A stretch of DNA of 64,000 nt from Paralvinella palmiformis (GCA_025642065.1 JAODUP010001155.1:1-64000), one strand, 5' to 3'. Shown: positions 49,782 through 63,685, counted from the stretch's first letter. Translations and numbers: made by a program. The notes: generated by a model from the sequence alone, not told the origin.

Positions 49782-50676
49782 ATAATAATAATAATAATAT
49801 GTGATATTTATATAGTGCCCTATTCAGCTGGAAGCTGCTCTAAGGCGCTTTACAATATTATTTACAATAATTCTTTCCAAGTTGATAACAGGTTGTTCTT
49901 AAAATCAATGATATCCGTTACTGACTCAGTCTGGGAGGTGGAGGATTCACAAATAGATAATCGAGCCTGTGTTAGTATTGTGGCCAATTTTTTGGTGTAA
50001 TTTATTTAAAAAAATCATATTATCAGATAAGGTTAAAAAAGATAAATATATCTACTGAAATCGATCAAGATTATATTTTTCAAATCTATATTGTAGTATG
50101 GTAATTATGTATTTAGCACAGTTAACGTTATGATTCATCTAAGCAGCTAGATTTGGCATTCCGTGCAGTTCAGAAATGAAAAAAAAATCATAAGGCAACA
50201 ATAAAACATTTTCCATAAGACGAAAATCGCACAACAACAGACAGTGAAGGCCACAGAAAAAAAATTCATACAACCAAATTACCTTTATCTTCATCATCCA
50301 ATTTTTATCCAAATTAATTGTATAAATGTAATTTTTGATTCACGCAAATGATGGATCTAATCGAATGAATAATTTAGTGATTGATAAAACAAACTAGTTT
50401 GTGCCTTTTATTATTTATTTAAAATTGCTGAATTAAAGTGATTCTTATGTTTCCTTGATTATTGAAACATTTTTAGGGAAAAATAATTAAGTAATTTTAG
50501 AAATTGTTTCAAGATTAATTCAAAACAAACACACAACAGATAAGTATTAATTAAACCCTAGGTAGACGATCATTAACATCATTTTAATAATTCATCAGTG
50601 CATCAAAATAATATTTAGTTGTCTTTACTCAACACAACTCAATATGGTCATAATGGGATATGCTTGCTTTAGTAAG

Positions 50677-50740
<64 letters not shown>

Positions 50741-51022
50741 ACATTCACTGATCAAAATGATATATGTTACTACTTCACTTTTTTGATGCGCCAATTTCAA
50801 ATATTTTGAGATGCTTAATTATTTGAGGATTTGACTGTACAACATTTTCAAATGGCTCCTATGGTTACTTCTATGAAATGCACATTGTTATTATTGTTAC
50901 AACAACAACAACAACAACAATAATAAGAACAACAAAAACACCACCAACAACAACTCCAAATAATACTACTACTTCTTATCACTACTATTCCCACTACTTC
51001 TAGATCATTAGTATAAAGTTTC
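47546..51022. other. Intergenic, AT-rich, simple repeats
   Basis: Holds (TC)n(GT)n at 47756-47850, a degenerate TGATATGAT array at 49455-49615, (ACT)n(AAT)n at 49750-49798, a LINE 3'-tail scrap at 49799-49865 (TATAGTGCCC...AAGGCGCTTTACAA) and (AT)n at 50682-50738. A weak SINE-C remnant lies near 49041. No gene is recognised. Confidence 0.5.
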
Positions 51023-51024
51023 TA

Positions 51025-51512
51025 CAGTAAAACTCGGAAATATCAAACTCGCTTAGAACGAAATACCCGCTTATCTTCGAAGTATGCTTGTTGGTCCCAC
51101 CGAACTCCCATTTATTTCCACAGTAAACAACTTCGTTTATTGCCGAATTAGAAAGTGCCAGTTTCTGATAAATATTTCGCGTTTACAAGCTCACCTGAAA
51201 GCATTTGCAACTGCCAATCAATGCCACTCTAGACATGCCGCTGGCTTTTTTTTAAAATGTAAATGTTGTGTCAATACTGTTGTAATATTTCATAATCACA
51301 TGTACACGTAGATAATTGAATTTTAGGGTGAGTAATAAATTGATATGTTACATGTACGGTATATCGTTATTGACTTCTTCTGACTATATTATCATTCCAT
51401 TAATTATTTGATAAATGCTATTTATATAACTTCGGTTATTACGAACTACGTGTTACGAACTACGAAGTATTTGCATAGGTCCCCTGGACTTCGATATATG
51501 CGAGTTTTGCGG
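51025..51512. mobile_element. Pogo/Tigger-like MITE
   Basis: The left end CAGTAAAACTCGGAAATATC and the right end, reversed, CCGCAAAACTCGCATATATC form imperfect terminal inverted repeats flanked by TA on both sides (51023 and 51513). Internal copies of CGAACTACG and GTTATTACGAAC are typical of pogo-type ends. About 490 bp with no transposase, so it would be non-autonomous. Confidence 0.5.
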
Positions 51513-52654
51513 TATATCATTTATATCGATTTTGAATACCCTTTTTCATTATTAAACATTACTGATATTTCGAACGAAACATTTATATTCTAAGGATGTT
51601 TTATTATTATTGTTTCGTTGTTGTTTATGATTGATTAAAGTAACTGTACACGTAGAACCTTTCACTTTACGTTTCACCTGTCATGATCCATGCTCGATAA
51701 ACTGACAGCTGGTCCGCAGGCGAGAGCTAACAGGTGCGCAGTCAGTCTGGATTATGGCTAATATATCGCTCGGATTTCAGCTATTTTTTAAAAGAGAATT
51801 TACCTCACCTCACAGAAGGTAAACATTAAAACTACAAATAACACGACATCACACGACATCACTATTTATTTAGCAAAGGGCGTTCCTCGGCTGTCAGAAG
51901 GAAGATGAATTCCGACATAAATATAAAGCCTGATATTGTTGATGGAAAGGCGTCTTCTGACATCCTAGAATGTCAGGGAGAACACTGACTAAATATTGAT
52001 GCTATAATTATATTTCAGTCCGTTTTCAAACCGTTTTTCTTATACGCTTTTGTCGTAATTCTACAAATTAAAACACGTGTATATGTTTACGTACCATCGA
52101 ATTATCAACATCCTGGATGATCCTTCCGGTGATGGATAGAAATCGAGATGATAAATCTCGGGTAACATTTTATGTTGTTAACGTCAGAATATACGAGAAA
52201 TGTAATACATTATTTATATATTAAGCCATTCTTGGCTTCTCTAATCTCTTATTGTTGTAGAACGAAGTCCATTATTTTCCTGATATGAATTGTTTCGTCA
52301 GAGGCCAGTCACCTTTCTCGACAACCGACAACAGAGTTAGGTAATGTAGCTTCCATATTTATTAACTGATGAATAATCCATGCTCATTTATGGATTGATG
52401 GTGAGGTTCATGACGTTTAAGTGATGGCGTTAAGTAGATTATTTGTCGCAGTGAAGGTGAAAACATATTAAATGGCCACCTGTTGAGTAAGGCAATCTTT
52501 GAAAATTATTAATTACTGGGAGAATAAAGCAATTAAAGTGTAACATTAATTACTGGTTAGAAGTTTCGGAGTGTATGTCTTTGTATATCTGGACAAGAAA
52601 TGGAAGAAAGACCGACCGACCGACCGACCGACCGACTGACCGACCGACCGACCC

Positions 52655-53160
52655 ATTTCATCTAAGTATCATCTGCAGAAAACTGACAATCTTAGCATTA
52701 AGGGAGGATCCAGTTATATCAATTCTTTCATGTTTGTGAAATATCTAGGCCTTATATTAGATAATACTCTAGGAATGGAGAAGCAGGTAAATTTTATACG
52801 TAAGTCCTCTTATTATCAATTAGAAAATATGGGACTTATTCGTAAATACATAAATGGGGAGACATGGACAACTTTAGTGGAAGCCCTTATAATAGTTCTA
52901 CTGAACTGCGGCAAATGCTTCATTATATAATTTCCTTATTTCTCCCCTCTCTCTTTGACAAACCACCCGAAGGCAGTGGAGAACGGTGACTTGCACTCGT
53001 CAAATTAAATAAGCTGTACTGGCCGTGTTTACGTTTCAGGATCACTTTACAAGATCCTGTTTCATACGTTCAAAGTACTGGATAAATCTTTCCGAGCATT
53101 AGCTACCAGGCTGTGGATTACGTTGTCTGAACATATTAAGCCTGAAACAAGTAAAGTAAT
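52655..53160 (+). mobile_element. LINE fragment, C-terminal part of reverse transcriptase ORF
   Basis: VKYLGLILDNTLGMEKQVNF, SSYYQLENMGLIRKYINGET and, in another frame, LLQILFHTFKVLDKS match the end of L2/CR1-group reverse-transcriptase ORFs. It is preceded by (GACC)n at 52608-52650. Broken by stops. Confidence 0.75.
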
Positions 53161-53834
53161 ATTTTGTTATGTTCTCAAAACAGTTCTTAATAATATATTT
53201 ACAATAGCCACCAACCACTGTATTGATGTATACAATTTGTTTGTACTATATAAGCCATAACATATTATAGCCTTTCAAGGTCGATTAGGGAGCTATACGA
53301 AATACTGTTACTAGTATTGTTATATTATTACATAAGCATGTCACGTACTTTGAGAAAACGTCGGTTGTTAAACTAATTTAAAGACAGTCTCAGTTAGAGA
53401 AGATTAAGAAAACATTAATATTATTAACCAATTATGACATCAGCAAAATAAACAGCTGCGTCTATTCAAATCAAAATAAGATTTATTACCTGCAAATGTT
53501 GAGTGTTTCAACCATGTTAGTATCTTTTATAGGAAGTTCTAAGAATGTGAAGTTGAACATTTCTTTGGAAGATTATCCGTTATTTATTTATTTAAATTTT
53601 CTATACATGAACCAGGTACAGAAAACAAACGAAATATAATATATTGATATACATAAGTTAGCTCACGATGAGATCATAAATACCCCCCTTCGCTATTCAG
53701 ATTGACAAATTACGATTGTCAGATTGTTTACGATGTAAAAAGGATACCAGTTAATTAATCAACAAGATTACAAAGTGAGAATTATTCACAATTAAAGGTG
53801 TGACAGATAATGGTGAAAGACTTTCTTTGTAGTG

Positions 53835-54545
53835 CTGAATAAATTGCCATCATCACGAGAGATGACAAGATCTAAGATGTGACCATGTCTGTGTGTTCAT
53901 TTTGCACATGTTACCCGAGATTGGTAAATCTAAGAATGTCAGCCAGTTGTTTGGTATCTGAATTTCTCTGGCAATCCCAATGTATATTGAAATCACCTAA
54001 GATCAACAGGCTACCACTGTTGGTAACAAAAGAGTCAACAAATTCCAAACAATTCTTTGAAGAAATCTGCTGCTTTCAGGCCATTTTTCTTAGTGGTTTT
54101 AATCGGTAAATAACAACTACGCGAAGACATATCCCGCCCCCCCCCCGATACAAAAGCCAGTTGGTAATTTACAAAAGATTTAACCCGAAAGCGCAATTGT
54201 CTTTCTTTCTCACCTTAAATAATCACGAAGGAGAATGCCGACTTCCCCACCTTTGTTGCGAATCTGAGCTACATGATGGAATGACTATCCAGCTGGAGTC
54301 ACCTCACCAACACTGGTCTAAGCCATTACCGGTCAGCCAAGTCTCTGTAGTAACAAGAGCGTCAACATCCACATCCTTAACAACATCAGATATTTCATCA
54401 GATTTATTACAGATCGACTGACAATGTATTGGACCGATATTTACATTTCGCATAGCTCTGCCATTATATGGTGTTATTGGCAGAGTGATCGAATTACTTG
54501 GATTACGCTCAACCTGCTTATGGTGATTGTCGTAAGGCGACTAAT
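53835..54545 (-). mobile_element. LINE fragment, endonuclease part of the 13838-16985 family
   Basis: It aligns to about 16137-16860 of the long LINE. Shared blocks are GATGACAAGATCTAAGATGT, GGCAATCCCAATGTATATTG, GCTGCTTTCAGGCCATTTTT and CATCAGATATTTCATCAGAT. The copy carries indels and stops. Confidence 0.85.
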
Positions 54546-54549
54546 GTAC

Positions 54550-55454
54550 ACGATAAGGGGGCTTTATTAAATATTCCTATTCGTTATTTGTTATAAATCA
54601 ATCATTTCCCTGTATCCTATTGGTTTAATTAGTATTACCAATAGATATACGTGGTCGATTGTAACCTATCATGGCTGAGTTGTCACGTAGTGCCATAGAA
54701 ACATGGAAGGTTTTAGGTTAGAATCCATCGAGGCCGTATTATTTTCATCTAGTCAATTCATCTATAGCACGCACGCACGCACGCACGCACGCATGCAAAC
54801 ATGTATGCACTCTCGCACTCGTGCACCCACGCACGCACGCAGCACACAAACACACACACACGCGCGCACACAAGTATAATTTGCTCCCGTCTTTGTGTTG
54901 AATATATATACCTAATTTCGAGTTATTTAGCCTTTTGTAAATAATAATAGGTAATTTTCAGTAGACACAATTACCTTTTTTTTTAGCAATTTGGTTAATG
55001 TTTTCTTTTTTAATACGACATACTTTTAATAATACATTACCTATTTCAAACGTTCAGTTAATGGGAAATAATTTGATATCTACACACACGCACAGTGTGT
55101 GTAAATATGAAATTATTCCCCTTGATGGGTCAATATAGATAATGTCCCTGATATAGGATGATGCTAACAGGCTACCCAGAAGCCTTCTTTCAACAGACGA
55201 ACTACCTATAGATGTCCAGAGATCAATCTCAGATATATGGAGACAATGTATTCTCTGTGTTTGTGCTCACAACTTCTAGAACTCCCTCCCATCGAAAATT
55301 CAATCATATCCGACACCAAATACATAATGTAATAGCCTAGTCTAGTTACTTATATATTATATTTTTTTATAACCTAATCCGTTTTATTTATTCTATTTTA
55401 AACTCACCATTTTATTATAAAACATTTTGGACTAGTTCTTCGATTTTAGGGCAA

Positions 55455-55492
<38 letters not shown>

Positions 55493-56375
55493 TTCAGCGG
55501 TATTTGAGACACTGTCATATATTTGCCTCAAGCACATAACAGAATTTAGTCATTCCATAAACATAGATTTTGAATATAGTTCAATGTGCAAAAGGTCAAC
55601 ATATCAATGAAATTAATTGTGAATATTGTAAGATTTTCTTCAAAAGTACAAATAACAAACAAATTACATTGCAAAACCAAGAGAAAAGGTTCCATTTTAG
55701 TGACGTTATTATCCAGTTTCCGGTTACAGAAGACGTCGTAATTCATTTATCGGGAAATAGACTATGTTAACCGGATGCAGTTCTGAGTAAAACTCGTCAT
55801 GGTAACGTTTATATATGATTAATGGGTTGAAGGGATTTGATGTTCATTAAATGATGGGAAAGGGAGCATATGAACCGTATTATATAAACTAATCATGTTT
55901 TATTTAGTGCTAAATATAAAACGTCAATCTTAATTAATAAAGTTTATGTTTGGTATAATCTGTTCATATTTGTTTTGGTAGTTTTATCCAGATTTCTAGG
56001 GAATTAGGAATTTAGCAAATATTTCATATGATTTTAATACAGTCTTATGTTATGCTATTAATACAGTTAACTGTAATAAGGTTAATCACAACAATAGTCT
56101 GGCTGAGTCTTTTGCTATTGTTTTATTACAAAAAATGATGCATTTGTCCACTATTGTGGATCGAAATTAATTCATGATTTATGATTGTTGGAAGAATAAT
56201 AGAACAATAATAATTAAATAAGAATATAATTATTGTTTTTGAAAAGGTGATTTGGTTTTCGCTTAAAGCCATCACAAATGGATACGCTGTATACCCGCCC
56301 CCTCAACCTAATTTAGTTGAAGGATCCCTACATGTTTAAGTAAAAGGTGGATGCTAAAAACCTCGGAAAGAAAGG
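54550..56375. other. Intergenic DNA with repeat scraps
   Basis: Contains a degraded SINE-B head at about 54665-54740 (GGTTAGAATCC), an ACGC/CA-rich tract at 54768-54873, a possible LINE C-terminal scrap at about 55160-55320 (VCAHNF then NSLPSKIQS on +), and (ATT)n at 55457-55490. No gene is recognised. Confidence 0.45.
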
Positions 56376-56600
56376 AACCCTTACTTGCGTTCAGCCCAGT
56401 CCAGTCGTTGATGTTGTCCAGCCAGGATTTTCTCTGTCTTCCTCTCTTTGTTTCTTTCCTCGACGATGCCCTGTAAGATGTTCTTGGTAAGTGAGTTGTG
56501 TCGGCAAATGTGACCAAACCAGTTGATTTTCTGTCTTTTTACTGCGGCCAGCAGTGTCTCCCGTCTTCCACATGTTGGCGAACCGACTCATTGTTTAATA
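56376..56600 (-). mobile_element. Non-LTR retrotransposon C-terminal fragment
   Basis: On the - strand: LVWSHLPTQLTYQEHLTG in one frame and KRGRQRKSWLDNINDWTGL in the next. This is the Arg-rich end found after the reverse transcriptase in many invertebrate LINE ORFs. It differs from the L2-like family above. Confidence 0.65.
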
Positions 56601-57575
56601 TGTATTACATTTACCCCCCCCCCAGTTACAGCGTCACGGCTGTATTTAGTTATATAATGGAATGGTGTCATAAACCTGGGCCTCAAATTTCTGGATTGTT
56701 AAGTGATCGTAAGTTCTTCCACAATATGGAGATTATTGCGCATTATGAAGATATGTCTATGGTAATACGATCCACGAGAACCGCGAGATCCATACTTCTA
56801 ACTCTACGAAGGCAGACTAAGAACTTCAAAAGGAGATTGTTTTAATGATATATTTACAAAATGTCTATTTTAATTTAGATAAGAAAAAAACGTAAGTTCA
56901 CAACTTTCTCGTTAATGAGATATCTAGTAATAATTCTCTATAGATATCTTTCTCGTCATGATTTATCTCAAATGTTCGGTAACATTATGCAATTTCCATG
57001 AAAATTAGTTATTTGTAAATAAAAGTAGCTACTGTCAGCTGTGACATATATCTCAATATAAGACGCAGACGTTGTGACACAATCTACATGTGTTTGTAAA
57101 TTAGGTCAGAGTTTGTCTGAACATTTGATTGTTGAACGGACATTTGATATGAAACTTTGAATATGAGGTAGTAACATACATACTTATTCATATAGCTAGC
57201 TTTATGAGATACATTTACATAATGAGAATCATATTAACATGTCGTACATATTCATAATGTATGTACCTATAATTGGTTGGCACTATTAATGTTATTTTAT
57301 ATGAGTTCGTAATAGTGTCCGGTATTATAGGTACATTAGTCAAGGTCATGAGGGAGCGATATAAATGGTCTTTACCATAAATTTAGTTATGATGCTGACA
57401 CACACGCACGCACGCACGCACACAGAGACTTCATCCTTAATATAGTTGTGATGCTCCCCCCTCTCTCTTTCGCTATCTCTCTTGCACACACTCGTACACA
57501 CATGCAAGCATATACAACCACCAATAATATGAACCCTCAAACAATTATATAAAGCCAACTTCATTTTAATTTTAG

Positions 57576-57667
57576 GATCAGACGAATGTACAATAACGAG
57601 GAATTCTACTGACTGCTGCCATATAACATTTCCTGTCATAGATGTAGATCACCTTGACTACGAATAA
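57576..57667 (+). CDS. Possible short terminal exon with Cys-Cys motif
   Basis: The acceptor TCATTTTAATTTTAG is followed by 29 codons (SDECTITRNSTDCCHITFP, then VIDVDHLDYE) and TAA. The stop overlaps a polyadenylation signal (GAATAAATAAA at 57662). Small, acidic and Cys-containing with an N-S-T sequon. No partner exon was found, so it may be chance. Confidence 0.2.
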
Positions 57668-58062
57668 ATAAAAAGAACAGTTCGTACATCAAAGTTGATC
57701 AAACTTAAAATATTCTTCCCTGACACAGTTTCTCTGTTCTATTACATTAAAAGCATAAATATTGTAGAAGATATTTTGTATATAAATAGCCGGAAAAAGG
57801 AAAAAACGAATTCTTTCAGAAACCACGTTCCTATAAAGATATAAATACAGATATTGTATATTTCCACTATCATTATTAGTGGCCTACGTTATTCTGTAGC
57901 AAGTTGTTATTTATCATTGTATATCAGTATATATGCTATATTTAAATAATTAGTTTTCTGGGTAGCAATTAATTTACTTTGAGAACTATGAATTACATAA
58001 ATATAACTTTTTGAACAAGATTTTGAACAACAATACGGTGATGAAATGTGTTCATGTTACAG

Positions 58063-58158
58063 GTTTGTTATCAAACCAGATGTATATGATTGGCTTTACG
58101 TGGTTGGTTTATTTATTGTTCTAAAATTTATATTTTTCTATATTGCCCTTTTCCAACA

Positions 58159-58165
<7 letters not shown>
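58063..58165 (+). CDS. Possible transmembrane exon (unrecognised)
   Basis: After the acceptor TTCATGTTACAG the frame reads FVIKPDVYDWLYVVGLFIVL, then KFIFFYIALFQQL, and runs into an (AT)n tract at 58158-58203. The amphipathic entry and helix resemble the last helix of an ABC transporter of the G type, but that is only a loose likeness. No other exon of such a gene is seen. Confidence 0.2.
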
Positions 58166-58204
<39 letters not shown>

Positions 58205-59732
58205 CGAAGAGAGTATTAAATTTAAATGCTGCCATTCTATATAAAAATACGGTGTTTTATTTGTATTTTAGACATGCCTGTTAGCTGGATATACCTGTAT
58301 GTTATGTTGTGATGCGGGATTAATAGTTGATCAATTAATGACTTATTGAACTCACACAATAAATATATAACGTTTGTTTTAGACTTATGTTATATTTAGT
58401 TTTACCAGCTGCAGCAGAAATGTTTCATAAAAATATTAATATTAATAATTCAAGAATCGGACAGTTGTGCCCGGTACGAAAATAACGATGTAAATCCAGA
58501 TTAGCAATATCCAGCATACATTTTAGCAATTTTTGGACTTTAGAAGTAATATGCTAGCCACTAAAGTTACACATGTGACATCAGGGAGGTGCTATTTTAT
58601 AATAATATCTTTAAACATTGATAAAAAGTACAGTAAGGAAATTATTGTTCCAAAATAAAAACGATAATTAATTATGTTCTTCATCAGTTTTCTCTAAATT
58701 TTATTTCATGATGTCTTCGTGCTAAATGTATCCTTATTTGATTAAATAATTATTAGAAAATGGGGAAAACGTAACTTAGCACACATTAATATTTGTTCTG
58801 AAAGGGCAAGTTTAAACATAGATCGTTTCTGTGGCAAATAGAAGAAACGTACCATGTTTGTCTTCACTTGGTGTCACGGAACACAACAGGAATAATATTT
58901 GAATTAGATCCGATTTGTAAATAACAATCGTTAATTTTCCAAAGACGCAATTTCTTCCTTTTCAAAGACTTGGCTAATGGTTTCTTTTTTAAATACAACA
59001 TATCATTAATACTAAATGACCTATTTCAAACGTACCGTTAATGGGGAATAAGTGTTTAGGCGCGTGTGCGTATGTGCGCACGAGCACGTGTGTGTGTGTG
59101 CGAGCGCGCGTGTACTACATCTAAAATAAACAAAACAATTAATACATGTTAAATTCTCGTTTTAGCGATTATAGGACATTTAAGGCCAAACATTTAATCC
59201 AAACTATCAAGTTGGCTTATCTTTTGTTATCATCATTAATGTGATAAGATAAAATAGAATATTACGTATACCAAAGATTCTCTGATGTGAGCTCCAAAAT
59301 AGGAGGTATAGGTGTCTATTTATATTTTAATATAATATGAAAAAAGTAACCTGATTGGTTTTATTTTTATAATCAATTTTATTATAAAAAGTAATGTCTA
59401 TTCATGCTATATCTCTTTGAAGAGTAGTATACCGTCGAGAAATAGAGGGATAGATAGATTAATAACGATATTTTTATGAGCTAAAAATTGCTTCTTTTTC
59501 TCAGTTGATAAGTAAGTTTTATAACAAAAACACAATTAGAGCAATAAAACAATGATGGATGCTGAATGATCAATCACATTTCGACGTCAGGAGTGGCATC
59601 CGTTTAAACAAATATCGTACAGGGGAAGATGCATTGACCTGAAAGAAAACGCTACCGCCTTGCGGTAGACGTGGTACGAGAGATTACCAGCAAGTTTGAT
59701 AGTTTCTGTCAAACAGCGCGAAAATGAATAGA

Positions 59733-61450
59733 AGATTGAAGACGGACAATTATTGTTTGGACCCCCATTCTCACAACTGTCAGGGAAAATGGCCAGGCCT
59801 ATCGTTTTTCAAATTTACACGGGAGAAAAAGAGGTAAGTAACATGCCAAATATAATTGGAAAAGAGTAGCCAAGTGAAATAATCGAAATATATATATATG
59901 ATCACCTACTGGCTGTCACTCAATAATCCTTGAATTTCGATGTAAAATTCTGTATTAATTTCATATTAATATTGAAATATAACTAATGTAATATATTACA
60001 ACTCCTATGATGCTGGAGAAATGGCTATGATTGTGATTATCACGAGTTTGGTCAACTGAATAAATAATCCATGCTATTTGACTTAGATTAGTCTTAGAGA
60101 TTAATCATAATTAAATCACATGCATTTTTTACAGTTGGTCCAATATGGTCACTATCTACTGATTTAACCCCCAGGAAAAACAAACTCAAAGCATGTTCAT
60201 CCAGACTACAAATACAAATTACCAGGCTGAAATGGAATGTGCTCAATGCCACTCAACCCAAGGTAACAGCTACCGATGACATGTCTGTAGCTCAATTGGC
60301 GAAAGAACTTGCAAAACATATGTCTGGTCCAGTTCTTGATTTTGTGTCATCTCAACTTCGGTTCACAAAAGGAAGTAACCATGGTAGAAGGTGGACTGTG
60401 CAAGATAAAACCTTTGTGTTATCTAGCCTGCATTCCAGTCCACAACCATAGAAGATCCTTGCCAAAGTCTTCCCGTTACCATCAGTGAAAAGACTCCATA
60501 GAAGTGTCACGAAACTCAAGATTTAATAAAGCTTTGTTGGACACTTTCAAAATTAAAGTTAATGTAATGACACACCAGTCGAAATTACGCTATGTTGATT
60601 CTGATGAACTGGCAATAAAAGAAAATGTGTCATACACTAGTACTTCAAGTCCTGATTTGATGATGATGATGATGATGATAATGATTGATGTTTTACGGTC
60701 ACTTTTGTGCACAAGGTAGGCTAAATGGGCCGTCCTGATTTGATGAAAAATCTTCTTTTGAAGTATATTAAAATTGTAAGTGAATGTGGCCTTATTATTA
60801 AAGCTATAAAATGTGATCAAGGGTCAAATAATGAGTCAATCGTCACAAAGCTAGGAGGATCTGTTAGCAAGGCATAACAATCGTGTCATTGTATTTTATG
60901 ATCCACCATATTGATTGAAAAATATACGCAACAATCTTAAAAAGTCAGTTTTCAAAGTTGGAGAGAACAATATGCTGTGGTAACATATTGTTTCATTTTA
61001 CTGTAGCGATTCAGTGTTACTTATTAGTATGACTGCCACGTTAACAGAAACAAACATGTGGATTTGTGTGGGTTTTCAGGGAGGGTGAAATGGTGGACGC
61101 AGGGACAACCCTGGTGTCACACAATTTCATATTGCCTTCTGACAGATCATGGTCGATCGTATTTTGTACACAAGTGATTTGTTTAACTGTCAACAGAATG
61201 TCGATACGTTTCTATTTAATTTGAAATATCTTGCTCTAGTCCAAAACAATGAGCCTCTACCTGATGCCATCCAGTCTCTCATAGTTATTTTTAGCCCACA
61301 AACTCGGCTTACATTAGATGACGACAATATCATCTTTTATATAGCGGGATATTTTTCTCGCACAATTACAAAAAACGGTGTGTAGTAAATGTGCTGCAGG
61401 TTTAGTTGGTGTTTTAAGAGAAACCATTAAGAGATATCCTTAATAATAAT
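59733..61450 (+). mobile_element. Degenerate P-element (THAP9-like) transposase
   Basis: 59733-59833 encodes a THAP-like start (TDNYCLDPHSHNCQGKWPGL, then SFFKFTREKE) before a GTAAGT donor. 60205-60450 has a coiled-coil and MSGPVLDFVSSQL, RRWTVQDKTFVLSSL. 60540-60640 has KLRYVDSDELAIKENVSY. 60765-60950 has IIKAIKCDQGSNNES and VIVFYDPPY, which belong to the RNase-H-like core. 61150-61385 ends with DDDNIIFYIAGYFSR. The order is that of P-type transposases, with several stops and frameshifts. A SINE-A piece interrupts it at 60661-60731. Confidence 0.82.
60649..60743 (-). mobile_element. 5'-truncated SINE-A nested in the P element, with target duplication
   Basis: The SINE tail (reverse of GGCCCATTTAGCCTACCTTG ... 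ACATCAATCA) lies between two copies of GTCCTGATTTGA (60649-60660 and 60732-60743). It is truncated at its 5' end, as expected for target-primed reverse transcription. Confidence 0.85.
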
Positions 61451-63685
61451 GAGTACAGTTAGATCTAGACAAGTAACACTTATGCTGTCAAAGCTACAAG
61501 TAAAATTAGAATGTGATTCTTCTAAAACATTACTGTTTGTTCTATAGTTTTCTTTCAATATCCGTCTACACCATGTTTTACGAGTGAATGATAGATAATT
61601 CAATAGTTGCAAGTGTAAAAAGAACCGTAAACTTTTAAAATTAAGACATTGTTGATTGATCAGTGTCATTAATTATTATTTCTTGTATCTTTATATACAT
61701 TTGCAAAAGCTTGTAATTATTACTTTTAAATTCATAATACATATTCTGGACTTGTATAATATCAGTAAATAATATAAAGCAGAAGCATATCATTTATTGA
61801 ATATTTAAGGATTACATTCACAGCTTTCTAGTTGTGGATCTTGTATATGATGTGTGTTATTTTCATTTCATATAACATTCATGTCATGTGATAAAATTTA
61901 CACATAATAAAGCGCACTGATTTAACTCACTGCCTTGTTTTATTTCCAGAATATATTGGCTCATTGACCAATATATGTTTAGTAAGGTGATTATGTGAAA
62001 GAAATATAACATGGTGTATGAAATACATGATCAGTAATGATAATGGTCAGATAGACAGATATATATCACGGCACATCATAAACCACTTGCATCGTAAAAT
62101 AAATCATACGAAAACTAATTCTCAACTACTGACTAGGCCTACTTATTACACTTTTCAACTGAACCAAATGAGTGAGAAATCCAACTTTCTAATTTATTTC
62201 ATCGTCCCAGCTCACTCATTCTCTATAGTATAGACGCCACTGTTACTTCTATCCCCATTTATTTAACTTTTATCCTTGAACATATCCAGTTAGATTGTCA
62301 AATGCATACTTAATGCCGATCTCTTGTGAAAGTCCATTCGATGATCAGTTTGACTGTACCATGTTTTCCGCAAGGCGGCGCTGCTAATTGTTTATTTCAC
62401 ATAATGCCATTCTATATGGTCTTTGGCTTAGACAAGTTTCTGGTGGTCCTGCAAAGGAATGTTAGTGATATTAATTTGTTCGTTGAAAATTATTAACATA
62501 TTTCGTCTGATAAATAAGTGCACTTGCAGATGGATACATCAATTAACATAAGGTAAATACAAATATGGAAAACAGATATTAACCAATAAATATTTGGGCT
62601 GATAGACAGATGGAGAGAGTGACGGTGGACTAACAGTTGAACAGATGGACAAAAAATGTAAAAAAAGGTTTTTGGTTGCGATTGGATATAGAAATAAATA
62701 GAGATTAATTCGATTCGGAAGTTGAGATAATAATAAAAATAACCACGTTTACTAAAGTTAAATAAACTCACAATATATAGTTTTTTCAAAGATAAAAGAT
62801 TACCAGCTGCAAGGATAAGGAAGTTGCAGTGTTTCTATTCCTGAATCAGGAGTACTTATAATGCTTTACGAGCCTACTGCATCTGGTACAGTCATTTCAA
62901 AGCAGGATTCCCAGGCTTAACACCTAAACAGCAACCCAAAGACGCAAATAGTACACGCAATATACAAGACATTGTCCGCCAAAAAATATATTTCAAAGTC
63001 TATTGTTCTATCCAACATTTAGGAATTAATGGCTACTGGAAGACACCAGAAAAGGATTCGTTAAAGTGATTCTAATTCTCCTGAAATTACTGAAAGTTAG
63101 ATAAGTATAGCAGTGTTATGCATTCCTGAATACTATGTTTGTGTTTAATGATTGCTATTAATAATAAATATTACATCTATAAATAATTATATGGGTTTGA
63201 ATAACTAAATAAATCCTACCTATATGAACAATATATATCGATATACATCCGATTAGTCTGGCGTCGAAGTTCTTCTCTAACCTAAGTGGAATGTTAGGCC
63301 TTTTATAGACCATCAGCGTGTTAACAAACATTACAGTTTATTGACCACGTGAGAATGTACACTAACTCAGTATGGACTCACTAAAGCGATTAAACTAAAA
63401 TGAAAACAAAGTAGCAATACCGCACAATGGATTATTACTGGACTAGAACGAAACATCGTCTCAAACCTGAGTAAATACTACGATTTACTCGAACCTAACA
63501 GCTAATCATCATACGTTTCCGTTCATCACTAAATGAAAGTTCATAGACCTTTCTTAGTATTTATGCATAATGGGATATCCCGATCCAGAACGAGGCTGAG
63601 AGGGCATCAGGGGGAATTCCAAACATAGCGGCTATGGTAACGGCCACGGTATAGGGCACATCCACGCATGCATCCTATAATGTCA
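61451..63685. other. Intergenic, AT-rich
   Basis: No coding frame, RNA gene or recognised repeat was found beyond short AT-rich runs. An AATAAAGCGCACTGA at 61907 recalls the LINE 3'-tail blocks. Confidence 0.45.

Noticed and set aside
56498..56845. 115-codon frame ending KNFKRRLF on the + strand
   Set aside because: Its first third overlaps the reverse of a LINE fragment. The rest follows a C-tract acceptor but has no recognisable partner or domain.
59650..59668. Small perfect hairpin CTACCGCCTTGCGGTAG
   Set aside because: A 7-bp stem alone, without a run of T or a conserved context, is expected by chance.
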